Notes: a model not told the origin generated them from the sequence alone. A stretch of 64,000 nt of DNA from Burkholderiales bacterium (GCA_030604135.1 JAUVWL010000005.1:150033-214032); one strand, 5' to 3'. Shown: positions 38,444 to 48,520, counted from the first letter of the stretch. Program-made: numbers and translations.

Positions 38444-39556
38444 TCAGGCTGCGCCGATGTTCGGCACCAGGGCGCCAGCATCCTGCCCGGCCCGGTGCGC
38501 AGCGGTGAAGGCCAGCATGCGGTCGATGGGAAGACGCGCCCGGTCAATCAGTGCAGCATCGACCTCGATGCGGTTGTCACCGGTTTCCAGTACCCGGGCC
38601 ACGCCGGCCAGGCCATTCATGGCCATCCAGGGGCAGTGGGCGCAACTCTTGCAGGTGGCGCTGTTGCCGGCGGTCGGCGCCTCGATGAACACCTTGTCCG
38701 GGTTCTGCTGGCGCAGCATGTGCATCATGCCGTTGTCGGTGGCCACAATGAACTCGCGGGCGTCCATCTCGCGCGCCGCCTTCAGGATGCCCGAGGTGGA
38801 CCCGACCGCATCGGCCAGCGCCACGACATCGGCCGGGCTCTCGGGGTGCACCAGCACCTTGGCCTTGGGGTGCTCCTTCTTGAGCAGTTCCAGCTCGATG
38901 GCCTTGAACTCGTCGTGCACGATGCACGAGCCGGTCCACATGAGCATGTCGGCACCGGTTTCGCGCTGGATGTAGGCGCCCAGGTGCTTGTCGGGCGCCC
39001 ATAGAATCTTGTGCCCCTTGTCCTTGAGCGCCCGCACGATGTCCAGCGCGCAGCTGGACGTCACCAGCCAGTCCGAACGCGCCTTTACCGCGGCGCTGGT
39101 GTTGGCATAGACCACCACGGTGCGGTCGGGGTGCTGGTCGCAGAACGCGCTGAAGGCATCGATCGGGCAGCCCAGGTCGAGCGAGCAGTTGGCATCCAGA
39201 TCGGGCATGAGCACCGTCTTTTCGGGGCTGAGGATCTTCGCCGTCTCGCCCATGAAGCGCACCCCCGACACCACCAGGGTCTGGGCCGGGTGATCCCGGC
39301 CGAAGCGCGCCATCTCCAGCGAATCGCTGACGATGCCGCCGGTCTCGACCGCCAGATCCTGCAGGTCCGGGTGCACGTAGTAGTGCGAGACCATGACCGC
39401 GTTGCGCTCTTTGAGCAGGCGGCGGATGCGCTCCTTGAGTTCGGCACGCTGCGACGGTGTCGGCTCCACCGGCACCCGGGCCCAGGCATGCTTCGTCGGG
39501 CAGGCGGGCTGTTCGTATTCGACGTCGATGACGCCGTCGGCGGTGGCTGTGTTCAT
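38444..39556 (-). CDS. nadA: Quinolinate synthase
   Basis: 370 residues. It condenses iminoaspartate with dihydroxyacetone phosphate to quinolinate, using a 4Fe-4S cluster. Cluster ligand cysteines are visible in [21 protein letters not shown] and [10 protein letters not shown]. NadA signatures include [16 protein letters not shown] and [21 protein letters not shown]. It is 12 bp downstream of nadC on the minus strand, forming a nadC-nadA operon. Length is typical of the long proteobacterial form. Confidence 0.96.
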   Translation of the reverse strand: MNTATADGVIDVEYEQPACPTKHAWARVPVEPTPSQRAELKERIRRLLKERNAVMVSHYYVHPDLQDLAVETGGIVSDSLEMARFGRDHPAQTLVVSGVRFMGETAKILSPEKTVLMPDLDANCSLDLGCPIDAFSAFCDQHPDRTVVVYANTSAAVKARSDWLVTSSCALDIVRALKDKGHKILWAPDKHLGAYIQRETGADMLMWTGSCIVHDEFKAIELELLKKEHPKAKVLVHPESPADVVALADAVGSTSGILKAAREMDAREFIVATDNGMMHMLRQQNPDKVFIEAPTAGNSATCKSCAHCPWMAMNGLAGVARVLETGDNRIEVDAALIDRARLPIDRMLAFTAAHRAGQDAGALVPNIGAA

Positions 39557-39568
39557 GGCAATGCCTCT

Positions 39569-40432
39569 TCAGAGCGACTCGAATCGCATGGAGAAATCAA
39601 CGGCTTTGACGTCTTTCGTCAGCGCTCCGATGGAAATGCGGTCAACCCCGGTTTCTGCAAGGGCGCGCACGGTGTCCAGATTCACCCCCCCGGAAATCTC
39701 CAGGATGGCTCGCCCCGCGTTGCGGCGAACCGCCTCGTTCAGGGTCGGAATGTCCATGTTGTCCAGCAACACCATGGTGGCGCCGCAGGCCAGCGCCTCG
39801 TCCAGCTGCGCCAGCGTCTCGACCTCGATCTCGACGAACCGGGCCTGCGGCGCCGTTTCCTGCACCCGGCGCAGCACAGCAGCCACGCCCCCGGCAGCCG
39901 CAATGTGGTTTTCCTTGATCAGCACCGCGTCGTACAGTCCGATGCGGTGGTTGACGCCGCCTCCGGTCTTCACCGCGTATTTCTGGGCCAGCCGCAGGCC
40001 CGGGAGGGTCTTGCGGGTATCGACGATGGCGGCGCGCGTGCCTTTGACCGCCTCCACAAACACGGCGGTTCGGGTCGCCACGGCGGAGAGCAATTGCAGA
40101 AAATTGAGCGCGGTGCGCTCGGCGGTCAGCAGCGCCTGCGCCTGGCCTTCGATCTGCAGCACCACCTGGTCGACCTGGCAGCACTCGCCCTCCTGGACAT
40201 GCCAGGTCAGGCGGGCCGACGGATCACAGGCCAGCACCGCGGCCTCGACCCAGGCACGACCACAGATCACGGCCTTCTCGCGCGCCAGAATGCGCGCCCG
40301 CGCGGGTCGCGATGCATCCACCAGGGCTGCCGTCAGGTCGCCGCTGCCCACATCTTCGGCCAGCGCGCGGGCGACATCCGCGCGCGCCAGCCCGGCCAGA
40401 TCGTCGGCCGTGTATTCAGACAGGTGTTTCAT
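39569..40432 (-). CDS. nadC: Nicotinate-nucleotide pyrophosphorylase (carboxylating)
   Basis: 287 residues, quinolinate phosphoribosyltransferase: quinolinate plus PRPP gives nicotinate mononucleotide and CO2. Seen: ALAEDVGSGDLTAAL near the N-terminus, TRKTLPGLRLAQKYAVKTGGGVNHRIGLYDAVLIKENHI in the barrel core, and the phosphate-binding EISGGVNLDTVRALAETGVDRISIGALT at the end. The frame is open to 40522; the ATG at 40432 gives the conserved start and leaves the nadC-panB gap as a divergent promoter region. Confidence 0.96.
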   Translation of the reverse strand: MKHLSEYTADDLAGLARADVARALAEDVGSGDLTAALVDASRPARARILAREKAVICGRAWVEAAVLACDPSARLTWHVQEGECCQVDQVVLQIEGQAQALLTAERTALNFLQLLSAVATRTAVFVEAVKGTRAAIVDTRKTLPGLRLAQKYAVKTGGGVNHRIGLYDAVLIKENHIAAAGGVAAVLRRVQETAPQARFVEIEVETLAQLDEALACGATMVLLDNMDIPTLNEAVRRNAGRAILEISGGVNLDTVRALAETGVDRISIGALTKDVKAVDFSMRFESL

Positions 40433-40524
40433 GGGGGTCAAGCATAACGGCTGCGCCCGCCCGCTGCAGCGGTCCGGATCGTCTATAGTGCGCCCCAAAC
40501 CAACCTCACGTCGAGGGGACACCC

Positions 40525-41412
40525 ATGAGCCAACTCACCCAAGCATCCACATCGGCCACACCGTACGGCACGCTGCCGGCGGCGTCTCCTCTGCCGCAAC
40601 GCAAACCGGTGAGCCTCCCGCGCCTGGCCGAGATGCGCGAGCGCGGCGAGAAAATCACCATGCTGACGGCCTACGACGCCACCTTCGCTGCCGTGGCCGA
40701 TGCGGCCGGTGTCGAGTGCATTCTGGTTGGTGACTCGCTGGGCATGGTCTGCCAGGGCCTGTCCAGCACCGCCGGTGTCACGCTGGAAACCATGACCTAC
40801 CACACCGAGAGCGTGGTGCGCGGCCTGCGCCGCGTGCAGGGAACGGCCTGGGTGATCGGTGACCTGCCCTTCGGCAGCTACCACGAGAGCAAAGAACAGG
40901 CGCTGCGCAGCGCGGCCGAGATCCTGCGCGCCGGCGCCCACATGGTCAAACTCGAAGGCGGCGGCTGGACCGCCGAAACCGTGCGTTTCCTGGTCGAGCG
41001 CGGTATTCCCGTCTGTGCCCACCTGGGCCTGACCCCGCAGACCGTGCACTCGCTGGGTGGCTACCGCGTCCAGGGCCGTGACGACGCCGCCGCCCTGCAG
41101 CTGCGCCGTCACGCACTGGAGCTGCAGGACGCCGGCGCCGCCATGCTGGTGCTGGAAATGGTGCCCGCCCAACTGTCGTCCGAGATCACCGACGAGCTCA
41201 AGACTTGCCACACCATCGGGATTGGGGCCGGCAAGGGCACGGCCGGTCAGGTGCTGGTGATGCACGACATGCTGGGCATCAACCTGGGCAAGAACCCGCG
41301 CTTTGTGCGCAACTTCATGGACGGCGCCACCAGCGTGCGCGATGCCATGGCCGCCTATGTGCGCGCCGTCAAGGACGGCAGCTTCCCTGACGACCAGCTG
41401 CACGCCTGGTGA
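40525..41412 (+). CDS. panB: 3-methyl-2-oxobutanoate hydroxymethyltransferase
   Basis: 295 residues. It transfers a hydroxymethyl group from 5,10-methylene-THF to alpha-ketoisovalerate, making ketopantoate for pantothenate/CoA synthesis. Signatures are present: [67 protein letters not shown] and IGIGAG. A 30-residue N-terminal extension precedes the conserved [21 protein letters not shown] (40513-40518) acts as the ribosome-binding site. It is followed seven bases later by panC. Confidence 0.96.
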   Translation: MSQLTQASTSATPYGTLPAASPLPQRKPVSLPRLAEMRERGEKITMLTAYDATFAAVADAAGVECILVGDSLGMVCQGLSSTAGVTLETMTYHTESVVRGLRRVQGTAWVIGDLPFGSYHESKEQALRSAAEILRAGAHMVKLEGGGWTAETVRFLVERGIPVCAHLGLTPQTVHSLGGYRVQGRDDAAALQLRRHALELQDAGAAMLVLEMVPAQLSSEITDELKTCHTIGIGAGKGTAGQVLVMHDMLGINLGKNPRFVRNFMDGATSVRDAMAAYVRAVKDGSFPDDQLHAW

Positions 41413-41419
41413 CCCGCCC

Positions 41420-42286
41420 ATGAAACTTGTCCACACCATCGCCGACCTGCGCGCCGCACTGGCGCCCCACCAGTCGCCGGTCTTTGTGCCCACCATGGGC
41501 AACCTGCACGATGGCCACCTGGCCCTGGTGCGCACCGGCAAGCCGCTGGGCGACGTGACCGTCTCCAGCATCTTCGTCAACCGGCTCCAGTTCGCGCCCC
41601 ACGAAGACTTCGACACCTACCCGCGCACGCTCCAGGCCGACTGCGACCGCCTGGAGCAGGCCGGTTGCGACGTTGTCTTCGCACCCTCGGAAAAGGAGTT
41701 GTACCCGGAACCGCAGGTCTACAAGGTGCAACCACCATCCGACCTGGCCGACATTCTGGAAGGCCATTTCCGACCGGGCTTCTTCATTGGTGTCTGCACC
41801 GTGGTGATGAAGCTGTTCCAGTGCGTGTTCTCTGATGCCAAGGGGCCACGCTATGCGATGTTCGGCAAGAAGGACTACCAGCAGCAGATGGTGATCCGAC
41901 GCATGGTCCAGCAGTTCGCCATGCCGATCCAGGTCATCGCTGGTGAGACCCAGCGCGCGCCTGACGGACTGGCCCTGAGCTCGCGCAACGGCTACCTCAG
42001 CGAAAGCGAGCGGGTTGAGGCGATCCAGCTGTCCCTGGCGCTGCGCTCACTGGCGCGCGACGCACTGGCGGCCGGAACGTCGCTGCCTGGCAAGCTCGAA
42101 ACCATGGAAGCCCATGCCATGCGCGCGCTGGCCTTGCGGGGCTGGGGGCCCGACTACCTGACGGTGCGCCGACGCGCCGATCTGCAGCCCCCGCGCGCCG
42201 AGGACATGCTCACGCCACAGTCACTGGTCGTGCTGGGCGCCGCGCGCCTGGGTGGCACGCGCCTGATCGACAACTTCGAGATCTGA
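41420..42286 (+). CDS. panC: Pantothenate synthetase
   Basis: 288 residues. It joins pantoate and beta-alanine with ATP to form pantothenate. PTMGNLHDGHLALV carries the HxGH ATP-binding motif, FVNRLQFAPHEDFDTYPRT is the adjacent conserved loop (most homologues have Pro where this has Arg), and FGKKDYQQ and LALSSRNGYLS are the KMSKS-like and dimer regions. The start is the ATG at 41420, seven bases after the panB stop, so the two are translationally linked. Confidence 0.95.
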   Translation: MKLVHTIADLRAALAPHQSPVFVPTMGNLHDGHLALVRTGKPLGDVTVSSIFVNRLQFAPHEDFDTYPRTLQADCDRLEQAGCDVVFAPSEKELYPEPQVYKVQPPSDLADILEGHFRPGFFIGVCTVVMKLFQCVFSDAKGPRYAMFGKKDYQQQMVIRRMVQQFAMPIQVIAGETQRAPDGLALSSRNGYLSESERVEAIQLSLALRSLARDALAAGTSLPGKLETMEAHAMRALALRGWGPDYLTVRRRADLQPPRAEDMLTPQSLVVLGAARLGGTRLIDNFEI

Positions 42287-42332
42287 GAGGGTGAGAGGAA
42301 ACCGGTCATGGCCGCCTTGACACCCTCTGAGT

Positions 42333-42346
42333 CCGGCTCAAGCCGG
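42333..42346. terminator. Possible hairpin between convergent panC and gpsA
   Basis: CCGGC-TCAA-GCCGG stem-loop in the 65-bp gap between the stop codons of panC and gpsA. There is no T tract on either side, so termination here is uncertain. Confidence 0.3.
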
Positions 42347-42351
42347 GTGCA

Positions 42352-43362
42352 TCACAGCGACTCGACCTTCGGATCCCGGCCCATCAGGGCCGCGACCGCC
42401 TGTGCAGGTTGAAGGCGGCCATCAAGCAGGGCCACCACCGCTTCACTGATCGGCATCTCGACACCCAGTACCCGGGCCCGCTGGACCACGGTGCGGGCAC
42501 TGTAGACACCTTCGGCCACGTGACCGAGCGAATCCACCGCCTGCTGCAGGCTGTTGCCCTCGGCCAGCAACTGCCCCACACGGCGGTTGCGAGACAGGTC
42601 GCCGGTCGCAGTCAGCACCAGATCACCCAGTCCGGACAGCCCCATGAAGGTTTCAGCCCGTGCGCCCAGGGCCAGCCCCAGGCGCGTCATCTCGGCCAGG
42701 CCACGGGTGATCAGGGCAGCGCGTGCGTTCAGGCCCAGCGCCAGGCCATCACACAGGCCGGTGGCAATCGCCAGCACGTTCTTGACCGCTCCGCCCACCT
42801 CGACCCCAACGATGTCCTCGTTGGCGTAGACCCGCAGACTCGGACCGTGAAAGGCAGCCACCAGTCGCTCACGGAGCAGCTCGTGCTCGCTGGCCGCCAC
42901 CAGCGCCGTCGGCTGGGCCCGCGCGACCTCCTGGGCAAAGCTGGGACCGCTGAGCACACCCACGGGCAGGCCCCGGGCCACCTCGGCGGCGATTTCATGA
43001 CCAAGCAGACCGCCAGCCCCGTCGGCGGTGCGCGACGCCTCAAAGCCCTTGCTCAGCCAGGCCAGTGGGACGCCACGCGGCGCCAGTTGTTCGAGCATGC
43101 CGCGCAGGGCGGCCATGGGAGTGGCCACCACCAGCAGCTCGGCGTCGCCCGGGGCATCCGGCGGACCACCCACCACACTCAGTGCATCAGGGAAACGGTG
43201 TCCAGGCAGGTAACGGGCGTTTTCGCGGTCTGCCTGCAGGCGGGCAACCTGCTGCGGGTCACGCGCCCACAGACTAACGGCATGGCCCGCCGAAGCCTGA
43301 CGGGCAGCGGCGATGGCCAGTGCCGTGCCCCAGGCGCCCGCACCCAGTATGGCGATGCGCAT
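42352..43362 (-). CDS. gpsA: Glycerol-3-phosphate dehydrogenase [NAD(P)+]
   Basis: 336 residues. It reduces dihydroxyacetone phosphate to sn-glycerol-3-phosphate for phospholipid synthesis. The N-terminal nucleotide-binding motif is [12 protein letters not shown] (5-16). [20 protein letters not shown], the catalytic-lysine segment [22 protein letters not shown] and [12 protein letters not shown] are all present. It is 21 bp downstream of secB in the same direction, the usual secB-gpsA order in proteobacteria. Confidence 0.96.
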   Translation of the reverse strand: MRIAILGAGAWGTALAIAAARQASAGHAVSLWARDPQQVARLQADRENARYLPGHRFPDALSVVGGPPDAPGDAELLVVATPMAALRGMLEQLAPRGVPLAWLSKGFEASRTADGAGGLLGHEIAAEVARGLPVGVLSGPSFAQEVARAQPTALVAASEHELLRERLVAAFHGPSLRVYANEDIVGVEVGGAVKNVLAIATGLCDGLALGLNARAALITRGLAEMTRLGLALGARAETFMGLSGLGDLVLTATGDLSRNRRVGQLLAEGNSLQQAVDSLGHVAEGVYSARTVVQRARVLGVEMPISEAVVALLDGRLQPAQAVAALMGRDPKVESL

Positions 43363-43383
43363 CGACCCGTGCAGCCGTGCCGC

Positions 43384-43845
43384 TTACTGGGTGACGATGC
43401 GCTGGCCGTCAGCGGCTGCCGACTGGGCCTGTTGCTGCTCGTACATGGCCTGGAAGTTGATTTCGGCCAGGTGCACTGGTGGGAAGCCGCCACGCTGGAT
43501 AAGGTCGGCCACGTTGGCGCGCAGGTAGGGATAGACGATCTGCGGGCAGGCGATGCCCATGATCGGGCCCATCTGCTCGTCGGGCAGGTTGCGGATCTCG
43601 AAGATGCCGGCCTGCTTGACCTCCACCAGGAACACGGTCTTGTCCTGGATCTTGGTCTGCACTGTGGCCGTCACGGCCACTTCGTACACACCATCGGCGG
43701 CCGGCGAGGCTTCGACGCCGAGCTGGATGTCTACCGAAGGCTGCTCCTGCGACAGAAGGATGGCCGGGGAATTGGGCTGCTCCAGCGAGGCTTCCTTGAG
43801 GTAGACGCGCTGGATCTGGAACACGGGGTCTTGGTTGTCGGCCAT
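43384..43845 (-). CDS. secB: Protein-export chaperone SecB
   Basis: 153 residues. A tetrameric cytoplasmic chaperone that holds Sec preproteins unfolded and delivers them to SecA. The conserved core reads [19 protein letters not shown] at the start, then AGIFEIRNL and [36 protein letters not shown]. The tail is Gln/Ala-rich. It sits between grxC and gpsA; a hairpin with a T-rich tail separates it from grxC, so it may have its own promoter. Confidence 0.97.
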   Translation of the reverse strand: MADNQDPVFQIQRVYLKEASLEQPNSPAILLSQEQPSVDIQLGVEASPAADGVYEVAVTATVQTKIQDKTVFLVEVKQAGIFEIRNLPDEQMGPIMGIACPQIVYPYLRANVADLIQRGGFPPVHLAEINFQAMYEQQQAQSAAADGQRIVTQ

Positions 43846-43884
43846 GGTGGTGCTTTCTCAGGTCTGGACCGGTCAATACCGGTG

Positions 43885-43922
43885 AAGAAGAAACCCGCTG
43901 CGGCAGAGGCGCCAGCAGCGGG
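43885..43922 (-). terminator. Rho-independent terminator after grxC
   Basis: On the minus strand, CCCGCTGC (43922-43915) and GCAGCGGG (43901-43894) form an 8-bp stem with a 13-nt loop, followed by TTTCTTCTTC. It ends the rhodanese-grxC transcript upstream of secB. Confidence 0.65.
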
Positions 43923-43979
43923 CACAAGTCGGATTATGTCAGCACGGGCTGGCCGCGGCGCCGGCGGAGGGGCTGCCGC

Positions 43980-44237
43980 TCAGGTTTGCAGCATGGGCAG
44001 CAGTTCGCCCCGTGCATCGAGCGCGTGCAGGTCGTCGCAGCCGCCCACATGCGTGTCGCCAATGAAAATCTGTGGCACGCTGGTGCGGCCAGTCAGCTCG
44101 GTCATGTGGGCGCGCAGGGCTGGCTGGCCATCGACCACCAGTTCCTGCAGGTCGGTCACACCACGCTGCTGCAGCAAGGCCTTGGCGCGGCTGCAATAAG
44201 GACACCAGTTGCTGGTGTACATCTTTACTTGGGGCAT
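43980..44237 (-). CDS. grxC: Glutaredoxin 3
   Basis: 85-residue thioredoxin-fold protein with the dithiol active site CPYC at 12-15 ([11 protein letters not shown]). It also has the cis-proline loop SVPQIF and the glutathione-binding GGCDDLHAL segment. It reduces disulfides and mixed disulfides with glutathione in the cytoplasm. It follows the membrane-anchored rhodanese by 21 bp and precedes secB, the standard Betaproteobacterial rhodanese-grxC-secB order. Confidence 0.95.
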   Translation of the reverse strand: MPQVKMYTSNWCPYCSRAKALLQQRGVTDLQELVVDGQPALRAHMTELTGRTSVPQIFIGDTHVGGCDDLHALDARGELLPMLQT

Positions 44238-44258
44238 GGGTTTCTCTGCGCGGCAGGT

Positions 44259-44669
44259 TCAGGATTTTTCGACCGGCAGGCTGGCCGAACGCCAGGCACC
44301 CATGCCGCCGGCCAGGGAGTGGGCCTTCTCGTAACCCAGCTTGCGTGCAATGGCCAGGGCCCGGTTGGACCGCATGCCCGAGGCACAGACCAGGATCACG
44401 GGCGTGGCCTTGTTTTTCACCGTGGAAGGCAGCTTGGCCTCCAGATCGGACAGGGGCACATTCTTGGCGCCGACCACGTGTCCGGCCGCGAACTCGGCCG
44501 GATCGCAGACGTCGACCACCACGGCCTTCTCGCGGTTCATCAGCATGACGGCGTCGGTCGGCTTGAGGGAACCCAGTCCGCCTCCGCCGGTCACCGCTGG
44601 CCAAACCAACATGGCACCGGACGCAAAGGCCACGGCAATCAGAATCCAGTTATCGATAAAAAAGCTCAC
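44259..44669 (-). CDS. Membrane-anchored rhodanese-like protein
   Basis: 136 residues. An N-terminal membrane anchor (about 4-25, [21 protein letters not shown]) precedes a single rhodanese domain with the active-site loop CASGMRS and the conserved GGMGAW near the end. The frame is open to 44699, but the GTG at 44669 is preferred: AAGGTGA lies about eight bases upstream and the hydrophobic anchor begins immediately. Equivalent to the YibN-type protein encoded beside grxC-secB in proteobacteria. Probable sulfur-transfer role; substrate unknown. Confidence 0.88.
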   Translation of the reverse strand: MSFFIDNWILIAVAFASGAMLVWPAVTGGGGLGSLKPTDAVMLMNREKAVVVDVCDPAEFAAGHVVGAKNVPLSDLEAKLPSTVKNKATPVILVCASGMRSNRALAIARKLGYEKAHSLAGGMGAWRSASLPVEKS

Positions 44670-44701
44670 AGAGGTCACCTTTTGTGCACAGCCCAACATT
44701 C

Positions 44702-44707
44702 TAAAAT
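44702..44707 (+). promoter_or_regulatory. Putative -10 element of gpmA
   Basis: TAAAAT at 44702-44707, 55 bp before the gpmA ATG, in the divergent rhodanese/gpmA gap. The upstream hexamer at the expected distance (CTTTTG) is a poor -35. Confidence 0.35.
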
Positions 44708-44762
44708 GTCTGGCTGGCCTTTGCCGCCCCCCATTTTCGCCACGTCAACCTGCACCCCATCC

Positions 44763-45506
44763 ATGCACAAGCTTGTCCTGATTCGCCATGGCGAATCCAC
44801 CTGGAACCTCGAAAACCGCTTCACCGGCTGGACCGATGTCGAACTCACTCCCACCGGGGTGTCGCAGGCCATGTCGGCCGGCAAGCTGCTCAAAGCCGAA
44901 GGTTACGAGTTCGACGTGGCCTACACCTCGGTGCTCAAACGCGCCATCCACACGCTGAACTACGCACTCGACGAGATGGACCGCGCCTGGCTGCCCGTGG
45001 TCAAGGCCTGGCAGCTCAATGAGCGCCACTATGGCGCGCTGCAGGGGCTGAACAAGGCCGACATGGCCAAACAATATGGCGAAGAGCAGGTGCTGATCTG
45101 GCGCCGCAGCTATGACACGCCGCCGCCGGCGCTGGAGTCCACCGACCCACGCAGCGAGCGTGCCGACCGCCGCTATGCCGCGCTCGATCCGGCCCAGGTG
45201 CCTCTCACTGAATGCCTCAAGGACACCGTGGCGCGGGTGATTCCCTACTGGAATGACACCCTGGCACCGGCCATTCGCTCCGGCCAGCGCCTGGTGATTT
45301 CAGCCCATGGCAACTCCATCCGGGCCCTGGTCAAGTTCCTGGACGGCATTTCCGATACCGACATCGTCAACCTGAACATCCCCAACGGCATTCCGCTGGT
45401 CTACGAGCTGGACGCCGACCTGCGCCCGATCCGCAGCCACTACCTGGGTGACGCAGAGGCCGCGGCGCGCGCTGCAGCTGCCGTGGCGGCCCAGGGCAAG
45501 GCCTGA
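44763..45506 (+). CDS. gpmA: 2,3-bisphosphoglycerate-dependent phosphoglycerate mutase
   Basis: 247 residues. It interconverts 3- and 2-phosphoglycerate in glycolysis and gluconeogenesis. The phosphohistidine motif [18 protein letters not shown] lies at 6-23, the [13 protein letters not shown] segment about 88-100, and the second catalytic histidine in [11 protein letters not shown] (about 180). The C-terminus is an alanine-rich tail. The start ATG at 44763 gives the canonical [12 protein letters not shown]. Divergent from the rhodanese gene, as in many Burkholderiales. Confidence 0.96.
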   Translation: MHKLVLIRHGESTWNLENRFTGWTDVELTPTGVSQAMSAGKLLKAEGYEFDVAYTSVLKRAIHTLNYALDEMDRAWLPVVKAWQLNERHYGALQGLNKADMAKQYGEEQVLIWRRSYDTPPPALESTDPRSERADRRYAALDPAQVPLTECLKDTVARVIPYWNDTLAPAIRSGQRLVISAHGNSIRALVKFLDGISDTDIVNLNIPNGIPLVYELDADLRPIRSHYLGDAEAAARAAAAVAAQGKA

Positions 45507-45654
45507 CGGCCGCGCGCCGACCAGCAGCCCCCTGTGGCCTGTGCGGGCTTTCACGGAGAATGCGGAACCCGCACCCCATGCGGCGCTCCAAGGTGTATAT
45601 TGAACTCAGGGCCATGCTCCTGAGGGAGCGGGATTTTCTTTTCGAGGCACTCCG

Positions 45655-47133
45655 ATGGGTAAACAGGTGAGTCACAAGCTCAGGATCGCTGGCTGGATCG
45701 CGGTCGGTGCCGTGGCGGGCGCATTGACGACCGTGCAATTGCAGGCGGTGGCCCGCAACACGCTGGCTCCCCTCCCGCTGGAGGAACTGCAGCAACTGGC
45801 GGCCGTGTTCGGCATGATCAAGTCCGATTACGTCGAGCCCGTGGACGAGAAAAAACTGATCTCCGAGGCCATCTCGGGCATGGTCGCTAGCCTCGACCCC
45901 CACTCCCAGTATTTTGATGCCCGGGCCTTTCGGGAATTTCGGGAAGGCACCAGTGGCCGCTTTGTCGGGGTGGGCATCGAGATCACCATGGAAGACGGGC
46001 TGGTCAAGATCGTCTCACCGATTGAAGACTCCCCCGCATTCCGTGCCGGTCTCAAGACCGGCGACCTGATCACCAAGATCGACGACACCCAGGTCAAAGG
46101 CCTGTCGATCAGCGATGCCGTCAAACTGATGCGGGGCGAGCCGCGGACGAAGGTGCTGCTGACCATCATGCGGCGCGACGAGAACCGCACATTTCCCGTC
46201 ACCATCACACGCGAAGAGATCCGCACGCAGAGCGTCCGGGCTCGCGTTGTCGAGCCAGGTTTTGCCTGGGTTCGTGTGTCTCAGTTCCAGGAACGCACGG
46301 TCGAGGATTTTGTCCGCCGCGTCGAAGACATCTACAAGGCCGAGCCCCAGCTCAAGGGCCTGGTGTTGGACCTGCGCAATGACCCGGGCGGTTTGCTGGA
46401 TGCTGCCGTGGCGCTCTCGGCTGCCTTCCTGCCCGAGAACGTGACAGTGGTTTCCACCAACGGGCAGCTGGCCGACAGCCGCTTCGTCTACAAGGCCACG
46501 CCTCAGCACTACCTGCGCCGAGGTGGCAACGACCCGATTCGTCGCCTGACCGAAATCACCCGGGGAGCCCTGAAGTCAGTCCCGCTGGTGGTGCTGGTCA
46601 ACGAGGGATCGGCCTCTGCCAGCGAGATCGTGGCCGGCGCTCTACAGGACCACGGGCGCGCCACCGTCATGGGCAGCCAGACATTTGGCAAAGGATCTGT
46701 GCAGACGGTGCGCCCGCTGGGACCGAACACCGGACTGAAGCTGACCACCGCCCGCTACTACACGCCCAAAGGCACCTCCATCCAGGGGCGCGGCATCGTG
46801 CCGGACGTGTGGCTGGACGAAACCGCCGAAGGCAATGTGTTCGCCGCCCTGCGCACCCGTGAAGCCGATCTGCAGAAGAGCCTGGACAACGGCAATGGTC
46901 AGCCCATGACCGACGCCCAGCGTGCGGCCGAGCAGCAGCGTGAACAGGAGCGCGAGGAGGCCCGTCGCCGAATCGAGGAAGAAGCCCGACGCAACCCGGG
47001 CCAGCGCCTGGTGCCCGAGTTCGGCAGCGCCGAAGACTTCCAGCTGCAACAGGCCCTCAACCAGTTGCGCGGCCAACCGGTGCAGGTCAGCAAGACCCAG
47101 ACCGTGCGCACGGAAGAGAAGAAAGAGAACTGA
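45655..47133 (+). CDS. ctpA: Carboxyl-terminal processing protease (S41 family)
   Basis: 492 residues. An N-terminal signal anchor (about 8-32) targets it to the periplasm. A PDZ domain spans about 97-180 (GVGIEITMEDGLVKIVSPIE...GLKTGDLI). The S41 catalytic domain has the serine loop NEGSASASE (316-324) and the lysine base in FGKGSVQ (Lys346). A charged Glu/Arg-rich coiled segment (about 425-455) and a Gln-rich tail complete it. The enzyme trims or degrades periplasmic proteins at C-termini. TATATT at 45596-45601 could be its -10. moeB follows within 50 bp in the same direction. Confidence 0.94.
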   Translation: MGKQVSHKLRIAGWIAVGAVAGALTTVQLQAVARNTLAPLPLEELQQLAAVFGMIKSDYVEPVDEKKLISEAISGMVASLDPHSQYFDARAFREFREGTSGRFVGVGIEITMEDGLVKIVSPIEDSPAFRAGLKTGDLITKIDDTQVKGLSISDAVKLMRGEPRTKVLLTIMRRDENRTFPVTITREEIRTQSVRARVVEPGFAWVRVSQFQERTVEDFVRRVEDIYKAEPQLKGLVLDLRNDPGGLLDAAVALSAAFLPENVTVVSTNGQLADSRFVYKATPQHYLRRGGNDPIRRLTEITRGALKSVPLVVLVNEGSASASEIVAGALQDHGRATVMGSQTFGKGSVQTVRPLGPNTGLKLTTARYYTPKGTSIQGRGIVPDVWLDETAEGNVFAALRTREADLQKSLDNGNGQPMTDAQRAAEQQREQEREEARRRIEEEARRNPGQRLVPEFGSAEDFQLQQALNQLRGQPVQVSKTQTVRTEEKKEN

Positions 47134-47176
47134 TCCATCTGGCGGTGGCACAGTGCCTGTGCCCGCCAAAGCTTCT

Positions 47177-47935
47177 GTGAACGACGCCCAGCTGCTGCGC
47201 TATTCGCGCCATATCCTCCTCAATGAACTGGGCGTCGAAGGCCAGGAACAGTTGCTCGCGTCCCACGCCCTGGTCATCGGGGCCGGTGGACTCGGATCGC
47301 CTGTGGCGCTGTACCTGGGCAGCGCCGGTGTAGGGCGAATCACCATTGTCGATCACGATGTGGTCGACGAGACCAACCTGCAACGCCAGATTGCCCACAA
47401 CCTTGCGCGCGTCGGCACCCCCAAGGCCGAGTCGGCGCGAGAGGCCATCGCAGCCATCAACCCGGACGTGGTGGTGAACGCTGTCACGACCCGGGCCGAC
47501 GCTGCCCTGCTCGATCAGCTGGTGGCCACAGCCGATGTGGTGCTCGACTGCACCGACAACTTTGCCACCCGGCACGCCATCAACCGCGCCTGCGTGTCAC
47601 ACCTCACCCCTCTGGTCTCGGGCGCGGCCATCCGCATGGACGGCCAGCTCAGCGTGTTCGACCCGCGCCTGCCCGGCAACCCCTGTTATGCGTGCGTGTT
47701 CCCCGAAAACAGCGGCGTCGAGGAGACCCGCTGCGCCACCATGGGCGTGTTTGCTCCCCTGGTCGGCATTGTCGGTACCCTGCAGGCCGCCGAAGCCCTG
47801 AAACTGCTGGTGGGCCTGGGCTCGCGGCTGACCGGCCGCCTGCTCATGATCGACGGCCGCGACATGGCTTTCAACGAAATCAGCCTGCCACAAAACCCCG
47901 TCTGCTCCGTCTGCGGCACAAAACACGGCGGCTGA
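47177..47935 (+). CDS. moeB: Molybdopterin-synthase/ThiS-type adenylyltransferase (MoeB/ThiF family)
   Basis: 252 residues from the GTG at 47177, which gives the family start (V/M)NDAQLLRYSRHILLNELG. Upstream in-frame GTGs at 47153 and 47159 are possible alternatives; the ribosome-binding site is weak for all. ATP-binding motif VIGAGGLGSP (33-42), zinc-binding pairs CYAC and CSVC, and the thioester-type cysteine in EETRCATMGVF are present. The enzyme adenylates the C-terminal glycine of MoaD or ThiS for sulfur transfer in molybdopterin or thiamine synthesis. Which partner it serves cannot be settled, since neither pathway is nearby. Confidence 0.9.
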   Translation: MNDAQLLRYSRHILLNELGVEGQEQLLASHALVIGAGGLGSPVALYLGSAGVGRITIVDHDVVDETNLQRQIAHNLARVGTPKAESAREAIAAINPDVVVNAVTTRADAALLDQLVATADVVLDCTDNFATRHAINRACVSHLTPLVSGAAIRMDGQLSVFDPRLPGNPCYACVFPENSGVEETRCATMGVFAPLVGIVGTLQAAEALKLLVGLGSRLTGRLLMIDGRDMAFNEISLPQNPVCSVCGTKHGG

Positions 47936-47941
47936 GCCACC

Positions 47942-48460
47942 TCAGTCGTTCGTGCATGGCCCGTGCCGACGCCGAAACTCGCCCGGCGGCTCAGGCTGCG
48001 GGTCGGCAAACAGGCCACGACCCTGGCGGCGCGCCAAGGCCTCTTCCCGGTCGTAGGGCCCAGCCTGGCCCCGGACCCGGTACGACCACGCCCAGCCTTC
48101 AGCCACCATCACGGCCTGTACGTCGTCACTGCCCAGCCAGACACGCGCCAGCGTGCGGCGGTAGCGGTCCTGCCCGGTCACCTCGACGCGGACCTGGCGA
48201 CGCAACACCATGCCCGCCAGCCGGTCACGGGCTTCACGGCCATCGGCCTGACAGATTTCAGGGGCATCGATGCCATCCAGCCGCAGCCGCTGACGCCGTC
48301 CGCCGTCCAGCGGCTGCACCCAGAGCGAATCACCATCGTGCACATGGGTCACATCAGCCAGGTAGCCTGTGGACGTGGCAGTGACGGGCTGGCAAGCGAA
48401 CAGGCCTGCCAACAGGCAGGCCACCACAAGGGCCCGCAGGCCCGACTTCAGAAACAACAT
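47942..48460 (-). CDS. Thermonuclease (SNase)-like exported protein
   Basis: 172 residues. A signal sequence (about 1-23, ALVVACLLAGLFAC) ends in a cysteine that may be lipidated, although Phe at -2 is atypical. The SNase-like domain shows VHDGDSLWV, LRLDGIDAPEICQ, the catalytic-type Arg/Glu in GREARD, and RYRRTLARVWL. It likely cleaves nucleic acids in the periplasm or is surface-exposed. It converges on moeB with six bases between stop codons. Staphylococcal-nuclease residues appear conserved, but activity is unproven. Confidence 0.85.
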   Translation of the reverse strand: MLFLKSGLRALVVACLLAGLFACQPVTATSTGYLADVTHVHDGDSLWVQPLDGGRRQRLRLDGIDAPEICQADGREARDRLAGMVLRRQVRVEVTGQDRYRRTLARVWLGSDDVQAVMVAEGWAWSYRVRGQAGPYDREEALARRQGRGLFADPQPEPPGEFRRRHGPCTND

Positions 48461-48520
48461 GGCCCCGAGTCTGCCGCAAATCGCCGGGCGCTTTCCGAAC
48501 GCCTTGCGCAGACGCGCAAA

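Noticed and set aside
43986..44762. Upstream in-frame extension of gpmA by about 260 codons
   Set aside because: It overlaps grxC and the rhodanese gene on the other strand and lacks homology; the conserved mutase start is at 44763.
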